A stretch of DNA of 64,000 bases from Nitrospira sp. (GCA_024760545.1 CP060501.1:124001-188000); one strand, 5' to 3'. Counted from the stretch's first letter, positions 26,328 to 35,499 are shown. Program-made: numbers and translations. Notes: generated by a model not told the origin, from the sequence alone.

Positions 26328-27161
26328 ATGAATATTGAGGTCGGGACAGAGGATGTGATCCCGTTGCCGTCGTTTACCACGTCATCTTCCGTGGCATGGT
26401 TCAAAGGTGGCGCAGGATTCCGGAGATTTGGGAAATGCGAGACTGATCTCGCCGTGGATTTCTCAGTGCCGAACCGGGCGGCTCTTGCTACGCGTCTGCT
26501 TGAGTTGTGCGCCGTTGATCCCGAACGTCTGCTTCCGCCCAGACATTTCATCGAGCTTTCAATCGGTAAGCGGATCGAATGCCTTCTTTTACTCGCAGCC
26601 GGAGGGTGGGATAAGGCCTTGAGTTTGGTGTTCAAATGTCAGGGATGCGGCGAGGAGCTTGAACTGGAGCTCACCTTCGAGGAGCTTTCTGAAGTTCAGC
26701 GTGAGGCGGACAAAATTGAAACAATCGGCGTCGACCTGGAGGGGAGGCGAATCGAATTTCGCAAGCCCACAGGCCGTGACCAAGAAGTCTGGGCAAGGAC
26801 CGTATTCCCTGATGAACAGAATGCGGCAGCGAGCATGATCAGTTCTCTGGCCGTCACGCCGGATTTCCAGACAGCTCTTGGAACGGCTTCGGTGAGTGAG
26901 ATCGAAAGGATGTTTGATGACGCCGACCCACTCGTGAATTTTAGTTGTCGGGTGAGTTGCGGGGAATGCGACAGGCTCAATGGTTATCGGGTCGATCTGA
27001 TGGAGACCGCGCTCGCTATGCTGAGCCGAATGCAAACCCAGTTGATTCATGCGATTCATAGAATGGCATCGCATTATCACTGGAGCGAGGCAGACGTGCT
27101 CGCTGTTCCCGAATGGCGACGGCAACAGTACCTGCAGCTGATTGGGGCCACGAAGAAATGA
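26328..27161 (+). CDS. Zinc-ribbon baseplate/assembly protein of the injection system
   Basis: A 277-residue protein. Its central part (LSIGKRIECLLLLAAGGWDK) resembles T4 gp26-like or assembly-chaperone proteins. It carries CQGC (104-107) and CRVSCGEC (207, 211, 214), which could form a split zinc ribbon. The last ~35 residues (ASHYHWSEADVLAVPEWRRQ) match the short motif common in small tail-assembly proteins usually encoded separately, so this may be a fusion. Its TGA overlaps the next ATG. Position after the tube gene fits a chaperone or baseplate accessory role. Confidence 0.65.
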   Translation: MNIEVGTEDVIPLPSFTTSSSVAWFKGGAGFRRFGKCETDLAVDFSVPNRAALATRLLELCAVDPERLLPPRHFIELSIGKRIECLLLLAAGGWDKALSLVFKCQGCGEELELELTFEELSEVQREADKIETIGVDLEGRRIEFRKPTGRDQEVWARTVFPDEQNAAASMISSLAVTPDFQTALGTASVSEIERMFDDADPLVNFSCRVSCGECDRLNGYRVDLMETALAMLSRMQTQLIHAIHRMASHYHWSEADVLAVPEWRRQQYLQLIGATKK

Positions 27162-28099
27162 GCGGATATTTTTCACACATGGCCAGACAAAGCGGCCTCC
27201 GATTTGTGGAACCGAGACCGTCATCAGCTGGAACCGTGACCCATGGAGCTCACCCTCGCTCGTCACAAGTTTTGCCTAGCGACGTAGAAGAGGTTGTAGA
27301 GGTCCCATCAAATCTGGAGACGAACAATGCCATGTCGTCGAAAACCGATCATGCTCCAAAAGCATTATCCAAAATCGAAAGTACAGCGGTGAGGAAGCGA
27401 GCAGAGGGCTTGGCCTTGTCTGATAGATCCCAAGCTATGGTTGACCCTTCGGAGATTCATGATCTTATCCGCGAAGAGGTTCCGACAGTTCGATTCGGCG
27501 GAGACACCACGTCAAAAGCGGAGGTTCAGACGGATGATTCCAGGCCAAGTCGGCATGTTGAAGAACGGGCTATTGCCGGTGAACATTCCGAGACCGTCCA
27601 TGAATTAAGGACAAATGAATCTGTCACTGCAGTCTCGCCTGAACAACCGCAGGGGATCAAACATTTCCGAAGGATAGCCGAGATCATCGATGGAAGTGCG
27701 ATGGAACCTGCCGAAGTGCAAGCGGTTCTTTTGCAAGAAATTCAAGAATGGATTGCGGCGGGACCGGTGACACCTGAAAAGTCCGGGGTTATGAAAGAGG
27801 CGAATCAAGCATCGTCGCCGGGAAAACAACGTGAAGTTGCGCAACCGTGGGAGTCCGAGCCCGGTGTGGTTCGTATCGGGAGAACAGAGAGGCCGGAATT
27901 GAGATCTCACGATCAGCCCACGAAAGCGATACCCGACATTCAGGAACAGGTGCTTGATCTTTCAATTGGAACGATCAGCGTGGTGATAGAGGACGACAAG
28001 AAACCGATTCAGCTTGTTCCTACGCGGCGGAGTGAATCCGGTCAAGGCAAGAGAGCATCAAGACCTTCTCTATCACGGCTAAGCCGGCATTACATCTAG
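27158..28099 (+). CDS. Hydrophilic, probably disordered protein of the injection-system locus
   Basis: A 313-residue protein from the ATG overlapping the preceding stop. The N-terminus MSGYFSHMARQSGLRFVEPR resembles proteins at the same spot in other eCIS loci. The middle is highly charged and rich in Glu, Ser and Arg with low hydrophobicity. Residues ~180-222 look helical (FRRIAEIIDGSAMEPAEVQA). No enzymatic motif is seen. It is not long or hydrophobic enough to be a usual tape measure. Its stop codon directly abuts the second repeat element. Confidence 0.65.
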   Translation: MSGYFSHMARQSGLRFVEPRPSSAGTVTHGAHPRSSQVLPSDVEEVVEVPSNLETNNAMSSKTDHAPKALSKIESTAVRKRAEGLALSDRSQAMVDPSEIHDLIREEVPTVRFGGDTTSKAEVQTDDSRPSRHVEERAIAGEHSETVHELRTNESVTAVSPEQPQGIKHFRRIAEIIDGSAMEPAEVQAVLLQEIQEWIAAGPVTPEKSGVMKEANQASSPGKQREVAQPWESEPGVVRIGRTERPELRSHDQPTKAIPDIQEQVLDLSIGTISVVIEDDKKPIQLVPTRRSESGQGKRASRPSLSRLSRHYI

Positions 28100-28223
28100 C
28101 AGTATGTTGAAAAAGTTCGCCAGCTTTGTGCTCGCGTCGCTTAGAGGCTCAACGTACGGCCCAGAGTACGCTTCGCCGCTTCGCTCGCTGCGGCCGCGCT
28201 GGACGACCTTTTTGAACATCCTG
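28100..28223. repeat. Terminal-inverted-repeat element, copy 2 (124 bp, MITE-like)
   Basis: Left end CAGTATGTTGAAAAAG and right end CTTTTTGAACATCCTG (28208-28223) are inverted repeats differing at two positions. Internal segments match copy 1 at 7898-8064 (CAGCTTTGTGCTCGCGTCGC near the left, CGCTCGCTGCGGCC near the right). It begins on the base after a TAG stop, the same placement as copy 1. It contains a smaller inverted repeat around GTACGGCCCAGAGTAC. It could attenuate or process the transcript between the first four structural genes and the rest. Confidence 0.85.
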
Positions 28224-28310
28224 CGGGGTATTCCGAACCCATTGGCGAGCAGGGAGCCCCTGCGCTTTTCGAAACGTTTAAAAGATTGTTCAACAGCCCG
28301 CTAGAGAATA

Positions 28311-29522
28311 ATGGCGCTCGCAGATACCACCAATGCCATCGGCGCGGTCACTGAAATGCTGCAGCTGCGGCTTCAGGCCCTGAGTGGCTCGACCCTCGTC
28401 ACCATCGGCAAACCTGAAGAGTCAGATGACGCCACGCCCCATCTGAACCTCTTTCTGTATCAGATCGAGTTTGACCCCTTCCTAAAGAACATTCCGCTCA
28501 ACGAAGGTGAAAAACCGCCGTTGTGGATGGTGCTGAAGTATTTGCTGACGGCCTATTCAGCCCAGGATGTGAGCGACACGATTATTGCGCATCAGAGACT
28601 CGGTGGAGCGATTAAGGCGCTGAACCGGAACGACTTGATCGATATCGGAGTGAACACCACGATCAGCAAAGCGCTCAGTCCGAATCCTCAAGAATTGCAC
28701 GTCACGTTTGACGAGAGTAATTCGGATCTGTTGGCAAAGCTCATGCAGGGAACCGATGAAAAATACAGGCTCTCGATTTGTTTTCAAGTGCGCCCGGTGA
28801 TGATCGCAGCAGCGGAACCTGGCGATTACTCGCTGTTGGTCGGTATCGATTACACGCAGCCACCCGCGACGCTGGCCGATCCGTATGTCGGCATCGATAC
28901 CATTCCATCCATGGGAGCGCACATTGATCAAATTGTCCCTGTTGGTTTTGAAGTGGGTGAAGAGGTCACGATACAAGGCACAGACCTGCACTTGGCGAAT
29001 CTGTCGGTCATGCTCGGAACGGTCGAATTGGCCGTTACGATGCAACGACCGGATCAGCTCAAGTTCAAGGTGGATGCCGCGATCATCGGTACGAGTGGGA
29101 TTTCTGCCGGAAGTCATCCCGTCACTGTCGTCCAAACCCTCCCGGGGACGGGAAAAAAGAGAAAGAGCAACGCCGTAATCGGCAATCTCGTGCCCACCCT
29201 GCAATCTGTGGTCACGGTACCCCCCGGTACGGTGACGGTCAACGGCGGACCACCTCGGACAGCCTTTGCCACGATCGATCTGACGGGCCTGCTCTTGGGT
29301 ACGGATGGTGATGATGTAATTGCCGCATTCTACCGAAATGGCAGCGTCGCTCGGATGTTTGATGTGTTTACGATTCCACCGGGTCCGCCGCCACCACAGA
29401 CCAAGCGTCGCCTCACAATGGCCAACAGCGATGCCATTCCCGTAGGCGATTACAACCTGGTGGTGATCGTCAACGGACAGCAAGCTCCCCAGAGCCCATT
29501 GATTCACATGGATAGTCCATGA
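28311..29522 (+). CDS. Tail terminator/cap protein (Afp16-like, DUF4255) with TIG-like domain
   Basis: The N-terminal ~190 residues match the Pvc16/DUF4255 domain that caps the tube and sheath (FLYQIEFDPFLKNIPLNEGE, LKYLLTAYSAQDVSDTIIAH). A beta-sandwich of IPT/TIG type follows (IDQIVPVGFEVGEEVTIQGT, about residues 203-285), then another beta-rich stretch to residue 403. Afp16 itself lacks so long a C-terminus, so this may decorate the distal end of the particle. The start follows the repeat element by 87 bases; its stop overlaps the ATPase gene by 4 bases. Confidence 0.88.
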   Translation: MALADTTNAIGAVTEMLQLRLQALSGSTLVTIGKPEESDDATPHLNLFLYQIEFDPFLKNIPLNEGEKPPLWMVLKYLLTAYSAQDVSDTIIAHQRLGGAIKALNRNDLIDIGVNTTISKALSPNPQELHVTFDESNSDLLAKLMQGTDEKYRLSICFQVRPVMIAAAEPGDYSLLVGIDYTQPPATLADPYVGIDTIPSMGAHIDQIVPVGFEVGEEVTIQGTDLHLANLSVMLGTVELAVTMQRPDQLKFKVDAAIIGTSGISAGSHPVTVVQTLPGTGKKRKSNAVIGNLVPTLQSVVTVPPGTVTVNGGPPRTAFATIDLTGLLLGTDGDDVIAAFYRNGSVARMFDVFTIPPGPPPPQTKRRLTMANSDAIPVGDYNLVVIVNGQQAPQSPLIHMDSP

Positions 29523-31678
29523 ACGTGGAATCGGCAAGAACAGAGCCCATTGTGTTCACGCCAAATTTGCGGGCTCGTGATGAGTTGGCGAATTATTGGA
29601 TGCGCCAAGCCACACTCCGTCTGCGGCGCGAAATAGCCTGGCTGTGGCACGAACGGGGCGCCGGCGCATCTCCACAATTGGGTGAATTGCCGCCGATGAT
29701 CGACCGCGCATCGGTTTCACTCGATCTGTCGCGTCACTGGGACGAAAAGCGGAGATTTTATGCAAGCCACGTCGCGGCAAAATATTTGACCGAACAACTG
29801 AGTATTCCGCCCCCGAGAATTGATCAATCGGTTCGCGGGTCTTTCGGATGGGTTCTTCATGAACTCTCGCTTGACGATGTCTCGGCATTGACGCTTGCCA
29901 TGGGGCTCGCCTCGGCCTTCGACGCGAGTTTCGGAGCCGTTATCGCATCCTGCCTGAACGACCCGTCTCGCATTTATCCAAACCTCATGCTGATACAGCG
30001 ATTGTGGGATGACCCGGAAGAAGCGCAAACGCTTTCCGATCCCATGCACCCGCTGTTTGCGATGGGGTTGCTCCGTCGAGTCTCGTCCGTCCAGCGGCCA
30101 TATGCGGACACCCTTTGGGAGCAGCCTCTCTCGGTGCCGTGGTTGGTGGCACGTTCGATGCTCGATGGAGCAGAAACCGGTTCGACGAGTTTAAAGCTGG
30201 TCGACCCGACGAAAGAGAGGCATGGTGAGCTCACGAAGGCTGAAACATTGATCGCCTATCGTGTGCGTGCGGACATGCCGCAGAGACTGCGCGTCATACC
30301 ATTGCTTGGAAACCGTCGTTCGGCTTACCGCCAGACCGCGATCGATATCGCTCTGCTGGCAGAGCAGAAACTGTGGGAATACAAGGGCGATCCAACCTTG
30401 CTCGGTAATGAAGACTATTTCGCGATGCTGATGTGTTTCGCATGGCTGACCGGGCACAGTCTGTTGGTCCAGCATGAGTTGTTTGATGGAACGGAAGCTC
30501 GGCGCGCGCGTAACGAAGGACTGCCGCTCGTATCGGTTCCTATCGTACTGTTCCTGTCGATAGCCGATCGGAGGCAGATCGCGCATCTCGATCCCGCACT
30601 GTTGTTGCCTTTTGTGAAAGTTCCTGCGCTTGGCTATGAAGGCCGGCTTGCGGCCTGGATGGAAGGTTTTGGCCAAGATGCCAAACAGTATGAACCTATT
30701 CTGAAGGAGATGGCTCGCCGGTTTCGTTATGAGAAGGATACGATCCATGACATCTGTGCCGAGCTAAGGGCGCAACCAGAACCGCTGAAAGACGATGATT
30801 TTATCGAGGCCTGCCGTGCCGAACTGAGCGTGGACATGGGTGAACTGGCGGCCTATGTCGAACCGCGCTTTCCCGACGAGAAGCTCATCCTCCCGAATAA
30901 ACAGGCGATTCAGTTTGAAGAGCAGTTGGCTGCGATGCAGGCCCTGACCAAGGTGCATTACGACTGGGGGACCGCCCGTGCTTGGAACGAAGGCGGTATT
31001 ACCGTGCTGTTTTCCGGACCCCCGGGAACCGGAAAAACAATGGCAGCCGAGATCTTGGCCTATCGGCTCAAACTTCCGATGTACCGCATCGATCTTTCAC
31101 AGGTGGTCAATAAGTACATAGGCGAGACGGAAAAAAACTTGAAACGCATCTTTGACGCCGCGGATGTCTCGGACATGCTGTTGTTCTTCGATGAGGCCGA
31201 TGCGCTCTTTGGCAAACGCATAGAAGCCAATGATGCCCGGGATCGCTACGCCAATCTGGAAGTCAGTTATCTGTTGGAAAGAATGGAGCGCTTCAAAGGG
31301 CTGGCGGTTTTGGCGACGAACCGAAAGAGCGACTTGGATCAAGCTTTCTTGCGGCGTATCCGCCATATCATCGAGTTTCCGGTTCCGGACGAGATCCAAC
31401 GAGCCGCCATTTGGCAACAGGTGATACCGGCCTCCGTCGCGGCAAATTCACGCATCGATATCGCCTTCCTGGCACGACAGTTTCCACTTTCCGGGGGGCA
31501 CATCCGTTCCATCGTATTCAATGCCTGCCTGCAGTCGGCGTACGCCGGTAACGGACATAAAGAACTGTTTATGAAAGATGTCCTCGTTGCCGTCAAACGC
31601 GAATACGACAAGATGAACCGCGCCTTGAGCCTCGAACAACTGGGGCCATATGTACACGATATCGTCAAACTCGAGTAA
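29519..31678 (+). CDS. AAA+ ATPase of the injection system (Afp15-like)
   Basis: A 719-residue protein with a large N-terminal helical region (about 1-450) and a C-terminal AAA+ module. Walker A is GPPGTGKT (500-507), Walker B LLFFDEADALFG (Asp558-Glu559), sensor 1 is in VLATNRKSDLD, and the arginine finger is likely in FLRRIRHIIEFP. Afp15-type ATPases are needed for assembly or cargo loading of extracellular contractile injection systems and are absent from phages, so this gene marks the locus as eCIS. It is coupled to the cap gene by an ATGA overlap. Confidence 0.93.
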   Translation: MNVESARTEPIVFTPNLRARDELANYWMRQATLRLRREIAWLWHERGAGASPQLGELPPMIDRASVSLDLSRHWDEKRRFYASHVAAKYLTEQLSIPPPRIDQSVRGSFGWVLHELSLDDVSALTLAMGLASAFDASFGAVIASCLNDPSRIYPNLMLIQRLWDDPEEAQTLSDPMHPLFAMGLLRRVSSVQRPYADTLWEQPLSVPWLVARSMLDGAETGSTSLKLVDPTKERHGELTKAETLIAYRVRADMPQRLRVIPLLGNRRSAYRQTAIDIALLAEQKLWEYKGDPTLLGNEDYFAMLMCFAWLTGHSLLVQHELFDGTEARRARNEGLPLVSVPIVLFLSIADRRQIAHLDPALLLPFVKVPALGYEGRLAAWMEGFGQDAKQYEPILKEMARRFRYEKDTIHDICAELRAQPEPLKDDDFIEACRAELSVDMGELAAYVEPRFPDEKLILPNKQAIQFEEQLAAMQALTKVHYDWGTARAWNEGGITVLFSGPPGTGKTMAAEILAYRLKLPMYRIDLSQVVNKYIGETEKNLKRIFDAADVSDMLLFFDEADALFGKRIEANDARDRYANLEVSYLLERMERFKGLAVLATNRKSDLDQAFLRRIRHIIEFPVPDEIQRAAIWQQVIPASVAANSRIDIAFLARQFPLSGGHIRSIVFNACLQSAYAGNGHKELFMKDVLVAVKREYDKMNRALSLEQLGPYVHDIVKLE

Positions 31679-31681
31679 TCC

Positions 31682-31960
31682 ATGACCAAGCGAAGAATTC
31701 ATATATCCAACTTAACCGTGCGGCTTCCCCGAAGCGCAGGCCACCTGATGAGTGATCCGAGGAAGCTTGCCTCAGACGTTGGGCAGGAGATTGTGAAACA
31801 TATCGCCGAAGCAACTCAGGGGCATTCGGGAACGCTCAGGATCGATCGTCTGTCTTCTGGAAAGATTAGGATCGGCAGGCATGCGGGCGCGATGCACACA
31901 CAGATTGGAAAGCAAGTGGCCTCAACAGTCATGAAGATTCTCGATGGAGGCGAAAGGTAA
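31682..31960 (+). CDS. Small basic eCIS-associated protein
   Basis: A 92-residue basic protein, starting 3 bases after the ATPase stop. The N-terminus IHISNLTVRLPRSAGHLMSD with a predicted strand-helix pattern resembles short proteins encoded beside the AAA+ gene in other eCIS loci; their role is not known. There is no signal peptide and no cysteine. The tight spacing supports co-translation with its neighbours. Confidence 0.65.
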   Translation: MTKRRIHISNLTVRLPRSAGHLMSDPRKLASDVGQEIVKHIAEATQGHSGTLRIDRLSSGKIRIGRHAGAMHTQIGKQVASTVMKILDGGER

Positions 31961-31964
31961 TTCT

Positions 31965-32630
31965 ATGGGTTTCCTGATGCGCGGAGCGCTGATTGAATAT
32001 GGGTCTGATTTTATGGGCCCGATCCCGAATGTCGTCATATTCCAGTTCAATCCGGAAACCCTGACCAGAACGGTGCAGATTCCTTCGCGTCCTGCATCGG
32101 CAACTGCGCGTGAGACCACGCAAGCGGGAGAACCGTCGATCGAAAAGATCACCCTAAAGGCAAGCTTCAGCGCGGCGGATGAGTTCGGCGAGAACAAGGC
32201 CTTGGCGCGCCTGTTCGGAGTGGGCACGCGTCTGGCTGCCTTGGAAAAGATGGTCCATCCGTCCAACGATTTGCTTGCGGCGATTGGCGCGGCGCTTGGC
32301 GGAGCAGCGGGGGCGCTCGGCGGTGGAGGCGCCCTGCGTCAGCCGATTCCACGCGAAAAATACCCACGAATCCTTTTTATCTGGGGCGTGTATAGGGTAC
32401 TGCCCGTGATCATCGAATCCATGAGCATTACCGAGCAGCAGTACGATTTCCTGCTCAATCCTGTTCAGGCTGAGGTGTCCATCACGTTGGCGGTCAATGC
32501 AACTGATCTCTGTTCCGACGACGAAGTCGCGAAGGGCGCCATGCTCTATACCAACATGGCGAAGGATGCGCAGGCGATGGCGAACTTGGCGAATACCGCG
32601 CAGCAAGTAGTGGAATTGATCCCGTTCTAG
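31965..32630 (+). CDS. LysM-type baseplate hub adaptor (Afp7/gp53-like), N-terminal partner
   Basis: A 221-residue protein; ATG 31965 is preferred over ATG 31944 because AAAGG lies 8 bases upstream. The beginning VVIFQFNPETLTRTVQ is typical of contractile-tail proteins that clamp the hub to the tube, and the core IPREKYPRILFIWGVYRVLP (then IIESMSITEQQYD) is conserved in that family. Residues ~106-125 are a glycine/alanine-rich linker. The usual C-terminal LysM part appears to be encoded by the next gene. Confidence 0.8.
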   Translation: MGFLMRGALIEYGSDFMGPIPNVVIFQFNPETLTRTVQIPSRPASATARETTQAGEPSIEKITLKASFSAADEFGENKALARLFGVGTRLAALEKMVHPSNDLLAAIGAALGGAAGALGGGGALRQPIPREKYPRILFIWGVYRVLPVIIESMSITEQQYDFLLNPVQAEVSITLAVNATDLCSDDEVAKGAMLYTNMAKDAQAMANLANTAQQVVELIPF

Positions 32631-32643
32631 CTGAGGTGGGCAC

Positions 32644-32946
32644 ATGTTTGATGAAAATTCTCGCTACGTCAAATGCTCGACTGTCCAAGTGGAAATGGTA
32701 AATGGGGCTAGAGTCCTTGCCGTAAAATTACGCCGGCTGCCATATGTGCCGGGCAAGCTTACCGAGACAAAGGGCACCGACCGGCTCGATATCATGGCTC
32801 ACCGTCGATACAAAGACGGAACGAAGTTTTGGCACGTCGCGGATGCCAATACCGAACTCGAGGCTAACCGGTTGGTTGAACGCGAACGCAATGAAAATCC
32901 GCTCGTGCAGGAAGAAACGCGCTTCATCGTCGTTCCGGAAAGTTAA
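32644..32946 (+). CDS. Small tail protein X/LysM-like baseplate component
   Basis: A 100-residue protein between the hub adaptor and the gp27-like gene, a typical location for a gpX/LysM-like module that joins hub and tube. It contains LPYVPGKLTETKGTDRLDIM followed by the aromatic-rich RRYKDGTKFWHVADANTELE. It starts 13 bases after the preceding stop with a GAGGTGGGC RBS. The assignment rests on position, size and pattern. Confidence 0.7.
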   Translation: MFDENSRYVKCSTVQVEMVNGARVLAVKLRRLPYVPGKLTETKGTDRLDIMAHRRYKDGTKFWHVADANTELEANRLVERERNENPLVQEETRFIVVPES

Positions 32947-32949
32947 TCC

Positions 32950-34125
32950 ATGGTCAAGGAATTCAAGGTTTACTATGGCAACGTTCCAGCCAGCCAGGAA
33001 CAGCTCAATGCGATCGACGAGATCGTCGTTGAACAGGAAATCGGCCGTGCATGGCAGGCCAAGATAACCATACCGATTTGCATCGCTGAGGACGGCTCCT
33101 GGGACGGCGAGAATAATCCGGAATACGCTGAATTTTCACGCGTACGTGTCGAGGCGCGAGTCGGAGATGGCGATTTTGTGCCGCTCATCGACGGACGCAT
33201 TGTCGACCAGGATCCCGGGATGAGTGCCGAGCCCGGAGCCAGCACGTTAACGCTGACCGTCCAAGATGATACGACCTTGCTCCATCGCGAAGCCGGTTCA
33301 GAGGGTTTTCCACCAGGACAATCGGACAGCGACATCGCGCGGTCGCTCTTTGCGGATGCCGCGCTCGGCGGAACGATTGAAGTGGATGAGACCGGCGCGG
33401 CGACGGATCCCAATGCCGTCGTTCAGCGACATGGCACACCGATGCAGCTCCTCCGATCACTGATGAGACGACATCCCGATTTTTATGCGTATGTGTTGCC
33501 GGGAAGCGCGCCAGGTACGAGCAATTGCTATTTTAAAAAATTACCGGAGACCGTGGATCCGATGTTGCCTGCTCTGGTGCTGACGGGACCTGACCGGAAC
33601 ATGAGCGGCTTCCACGTTCAGCGGGTATCGAACAGCGCCGCTCAATATGAAGGGGCCTGGTTGAGCATGGACGACAAAAATGTCTCAACCGGGAGCTCAC
33701 GCTCTTCGGAAGCCGCTCCGTCTGAAGGTGAAGCGGCAACGGTTGCCGGAAGTTCCGAGATACGAACCAGGCGACTTCCACCGGGAATCGGAGATCATGT
33801 GGATCCTTCCGAAGCGGCGGAGAGTACGGCACGACGATCAAGCTATACCGTCCGCGCGGAAGGGGCGGTCATACCTCAGTGCTTCAGTGGGATACTCTCG
33901 CCGTACCGGATGATCCGCGCCCGTGTTTCTAACAGCCGCTACAGCTCTCAGTATGTGATCTTCAAGGTTACGCACACGCTTGGGATATCCGAATATACGC
34001 AAAGCTTTTCAGTGCGCGGAAACGCAGTGACGCCGGAAGCTTCGGTGAGTGCCTTTTCACCGGCTGCCGCCGTGGCAGCCGGTGCGGCGGCCGTAAGTTT
34101 TAACATTCAAGTGGATATCTTTTGA
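32950..34125 (+). CDS. Spike hub protein, gp27/phage late control D-like (Afp8 N-half)
   Basis: A 391-residue protein equivalent to T4 gp27, the N-terminal half of VgrG. It forms the trimeric hub at the tube tip. Conserved pieces include VVEQEIGRAWQAKITIPICI, GDGDFVPLIDGRIVDQDPGM, TVQDDTTLLHREAGSEGFPP, and the C-terminal barrel with VIPQCFSGILSPYRMIRARV. A Ser/Glu-rich segment (~245-275) looks like a flexible linker. Its TGA overlaps the start of the gp5-like gene, so the Afp8 hub and spike are split here. Confidence 0.88.
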   Translation: MVKEFKVYYGNVPASQEQLNAIDEIVVEQEIGRAWQAKITIPICIAEDGSWDGENNPEYAEFSRVRVEARVGDGDFVPLIDGRIVDQDPGMSAEPGASTLTLTVQDDTTLLHREAGSEGFPPGQSDSDIARSLFADAALGGTIEVDETGAATDPNAVVQRHGTPMQLLRSLMRRHPDFYAYVLPGSAPGTSNCYFKKLPETVDPMLPALVLTGPDRNMSGFHVQRVSNSAAQYEGAWLSMDDKNVSTGSSRSSEAAPSEGEAATVAGSSEIRTRRLPPGIGDHVDPSEAAESTARRSSYTVRAEGAVIPQCFSGILSPYRMIRARVSNSRYSSQYVIFKVTHTLGISEYTQSFSVRGNAVTPEASVSAFSPAAAVAAGAAAVSFNIQVDIF

Positions 34126-34769
34126 TGGACCCGCTCGAGTTTGAAGATCAGATAGTCGATCTTTCCGAATGGCGTAACGAGCATGTGTTCGGGAAGTACA
34201 GAGGAATCGTGGAATCAGTTGAAGAAGGTGACAACCTTGGGATGATCTCAGTCAAAGTGCCTGATGTGTTCGGTTCTGACCACGTGGTCGAACACGTCAG
34301 GCCCTGTAGCCCATTCGCCGGGAGTAAGCATGGATTTGTAGCGGTCCCTGAAGAAGGCGACGGTGTATGGGTGGAATTCGAAGCAGGTCGCACATCGCTT
34401 CCGATCTGGACGGGATTTTGGTGGGCGTCCGGTGAGATGCCTGAGCCAAAAGGCAAGCTGATCCGAAGTTTCATCACGACCAAAGGACATAAGCTGTTGC
34501 TCGACGACGATGCGAATGAGGTGAAGCTGCTTCATGCGGATGGGGCGGAACTCACCATGAGCGACAATGACGTCATTCTCAAGATCGGCGATTCCAGCGT
34601 CAAACTGACCTCCAATGAAATCACACTTCAAGTAGGGGCTTCGTCGATGTCGCCGCAGATAAAGATCGAATCGACGCAGATCACCATACAGGCGAGTTCC
34701 ATGGGTTCGGTAAAGCTGACGTCGGGCGGGGTCGATATCGGAAACGGGGCCATGAAGATAGGCGCGTAG
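34125..34769 (+). CDS. Baseplate spike protein, gp5/gpV-like (Afp8 C-half)
   Basis: About 214 residues from the ATG overlapping the previous stop. The OB-fold domain (KYRGIVESVEEGDNLGMISV, VPEEGDGVWVEFEAG, PIWTGFWWASGEMP) is the gp5/VgrG signature. The C-terminal ~70 residues form a repetitive beta pattern (VILKIGDSSVKLTSNEITLQ; SVKLTSGGVDIGNGAMKIGA), expected to intertwine as the triple-stranded spike needle. It is followed after 3 bases by the PAAR-like tip gene. Confidence 0.9.
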   Translation: MDPLEFEDQIVDLSEWRNEHVFGKYRGIVESVEEGDNLGMISVKVPDVFGSDHVVEHVRPCSPFAGSKHGFVAVPEEGDGVWVEFEAGRTSLPIWTGFWWASGEMPEPKGKLIRSFITTKGHKLLLDDDANEVKLLHADGAELTMSDNDVILKIGDSSVKLTSNEITLQVGASSMSPQIKIESTQITIQASSMGSVKLTSGGVDIGNGAMKIGA

Positions 34770-34772
34770 CGT

Positions 34773-35108
34773 ATGCCCGGGTACATTCTCACGACCATGA
34801 GCCAGGTCATGTGTACGCATGGGGGGACGGCAGTACTCACCACGGCCAATACGATGATTACGGTCGATAATGCACCGGCACTGCTGGAATCAGATATTCA
34901 TTCGGTCGTCGGTTGTCCGTTCACGGTGCCGCCGGGTAAGCCGCAACCATGTATTCGAATCGAATGGACGATGGCCGCGACCATGTGCAAGGGCAATGGA
35001 ACCGGAGTGCTGACTCAGTCGAGCATCGGCAAGTGTATCAGCGCCGAGGGGGCCGTTCAGGGTCTGGCAATAATTCTCCAGACACAGGTCAAGGCGAAGG
35101 CTACATAA
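34773..35108 (+). CDS. PAAR-like spike tip protein (Afp10-like)
   Basis: A 111-residue protein likely to sharpen the spike tip. The pattern MSQVMCTHGGTAVLTTANT, then DIHSVVGCPFTVPPGKPQPC and TMAATMCKGNG is that of short PAAR-like proteins of eCIS loci, with Cys and His able to bind a metal at the tip. No toxin domain is attached. Position between gp5-like and gp25-like genes is standard. Confidence 0.85.
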   Translation: MPGYILTTMSQVMCTHGGTAVLTTANTMITVDNAPALLESDIHSVVGCPFTVPPGKPQPCIRIEWTMAATMCKGNGTGVLTQSSIGKCISAEGAVQGLAIILQTQVKAKAT

Positions 35109-35111
35109 AGA

Positions 35112-35492
35112 ATGAAGCCGGTCAACGGAGAGCATCTATCATTTCCCTTTCGCGTCGGGACCGATGGACGGATGGCGACCGTTCAATCGCTCGAAGAACA
35201 TGTCCGTGACGAGATCGTCCAACTCGTTTTGACGAATCAAGGAGAAAGACCGTTTGTAGTCGATTTCGGCGGCGGCGTCAGGCGGCTGGTGTTCGAAGCG
35301 GCAGACGATGCGACGGCGGCCATGGCCAAGGCTCAGATCACACAGGCGATCAATCGGTGGCTGGGACATCGCGTGACCCTGGAGTACATTCAGGTCGAGG
35401 TACAGAACTCGACAATTTCGGTGGACATCCGCTACCGCTTAGCGGGGACGGATGATACGCGCGTGCTGCGTTTCAAGCGCGAGGGAAGCTGA
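35112..35492 (+). CDS. Baseplate wedge protein gp25-like (Afp9)
   Basis: A 126-residue protein with the gp25 pattern: SLEEHVRDEIVQLVLTNQGE-RPFVVDFGGGVRRLVFE, then AITQAINRWLGHRVTLEYIQ. In T4 and Afp this small wedge subunit nucleates the sheath. It starts 3 bases after the PAAR-like gene and ends 7 bases before the first gp6-like gene. Confidence 0.92.
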   Translation: MKPVNGEHLSFPFRVGTDGRMATVQSLEEHVRDEIVQLVLTNQGERPFVVDFGGGVRRLVFEAADDATAAMAKAQITQAINRWLGHRVTLEYIQVEVQNSTISVDIRYRLAGTDDTRVLRFKREGS

Positions 35493-35499
35493 GTCGCGT

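Noticed and set aside
28104..28304. 66-codon open frame after the hydrophilic injection-system protein
   Set aside because: It lies almost entirely inside the inverted-repeat element, whose sequence recurs non-coding at 7898-8064.
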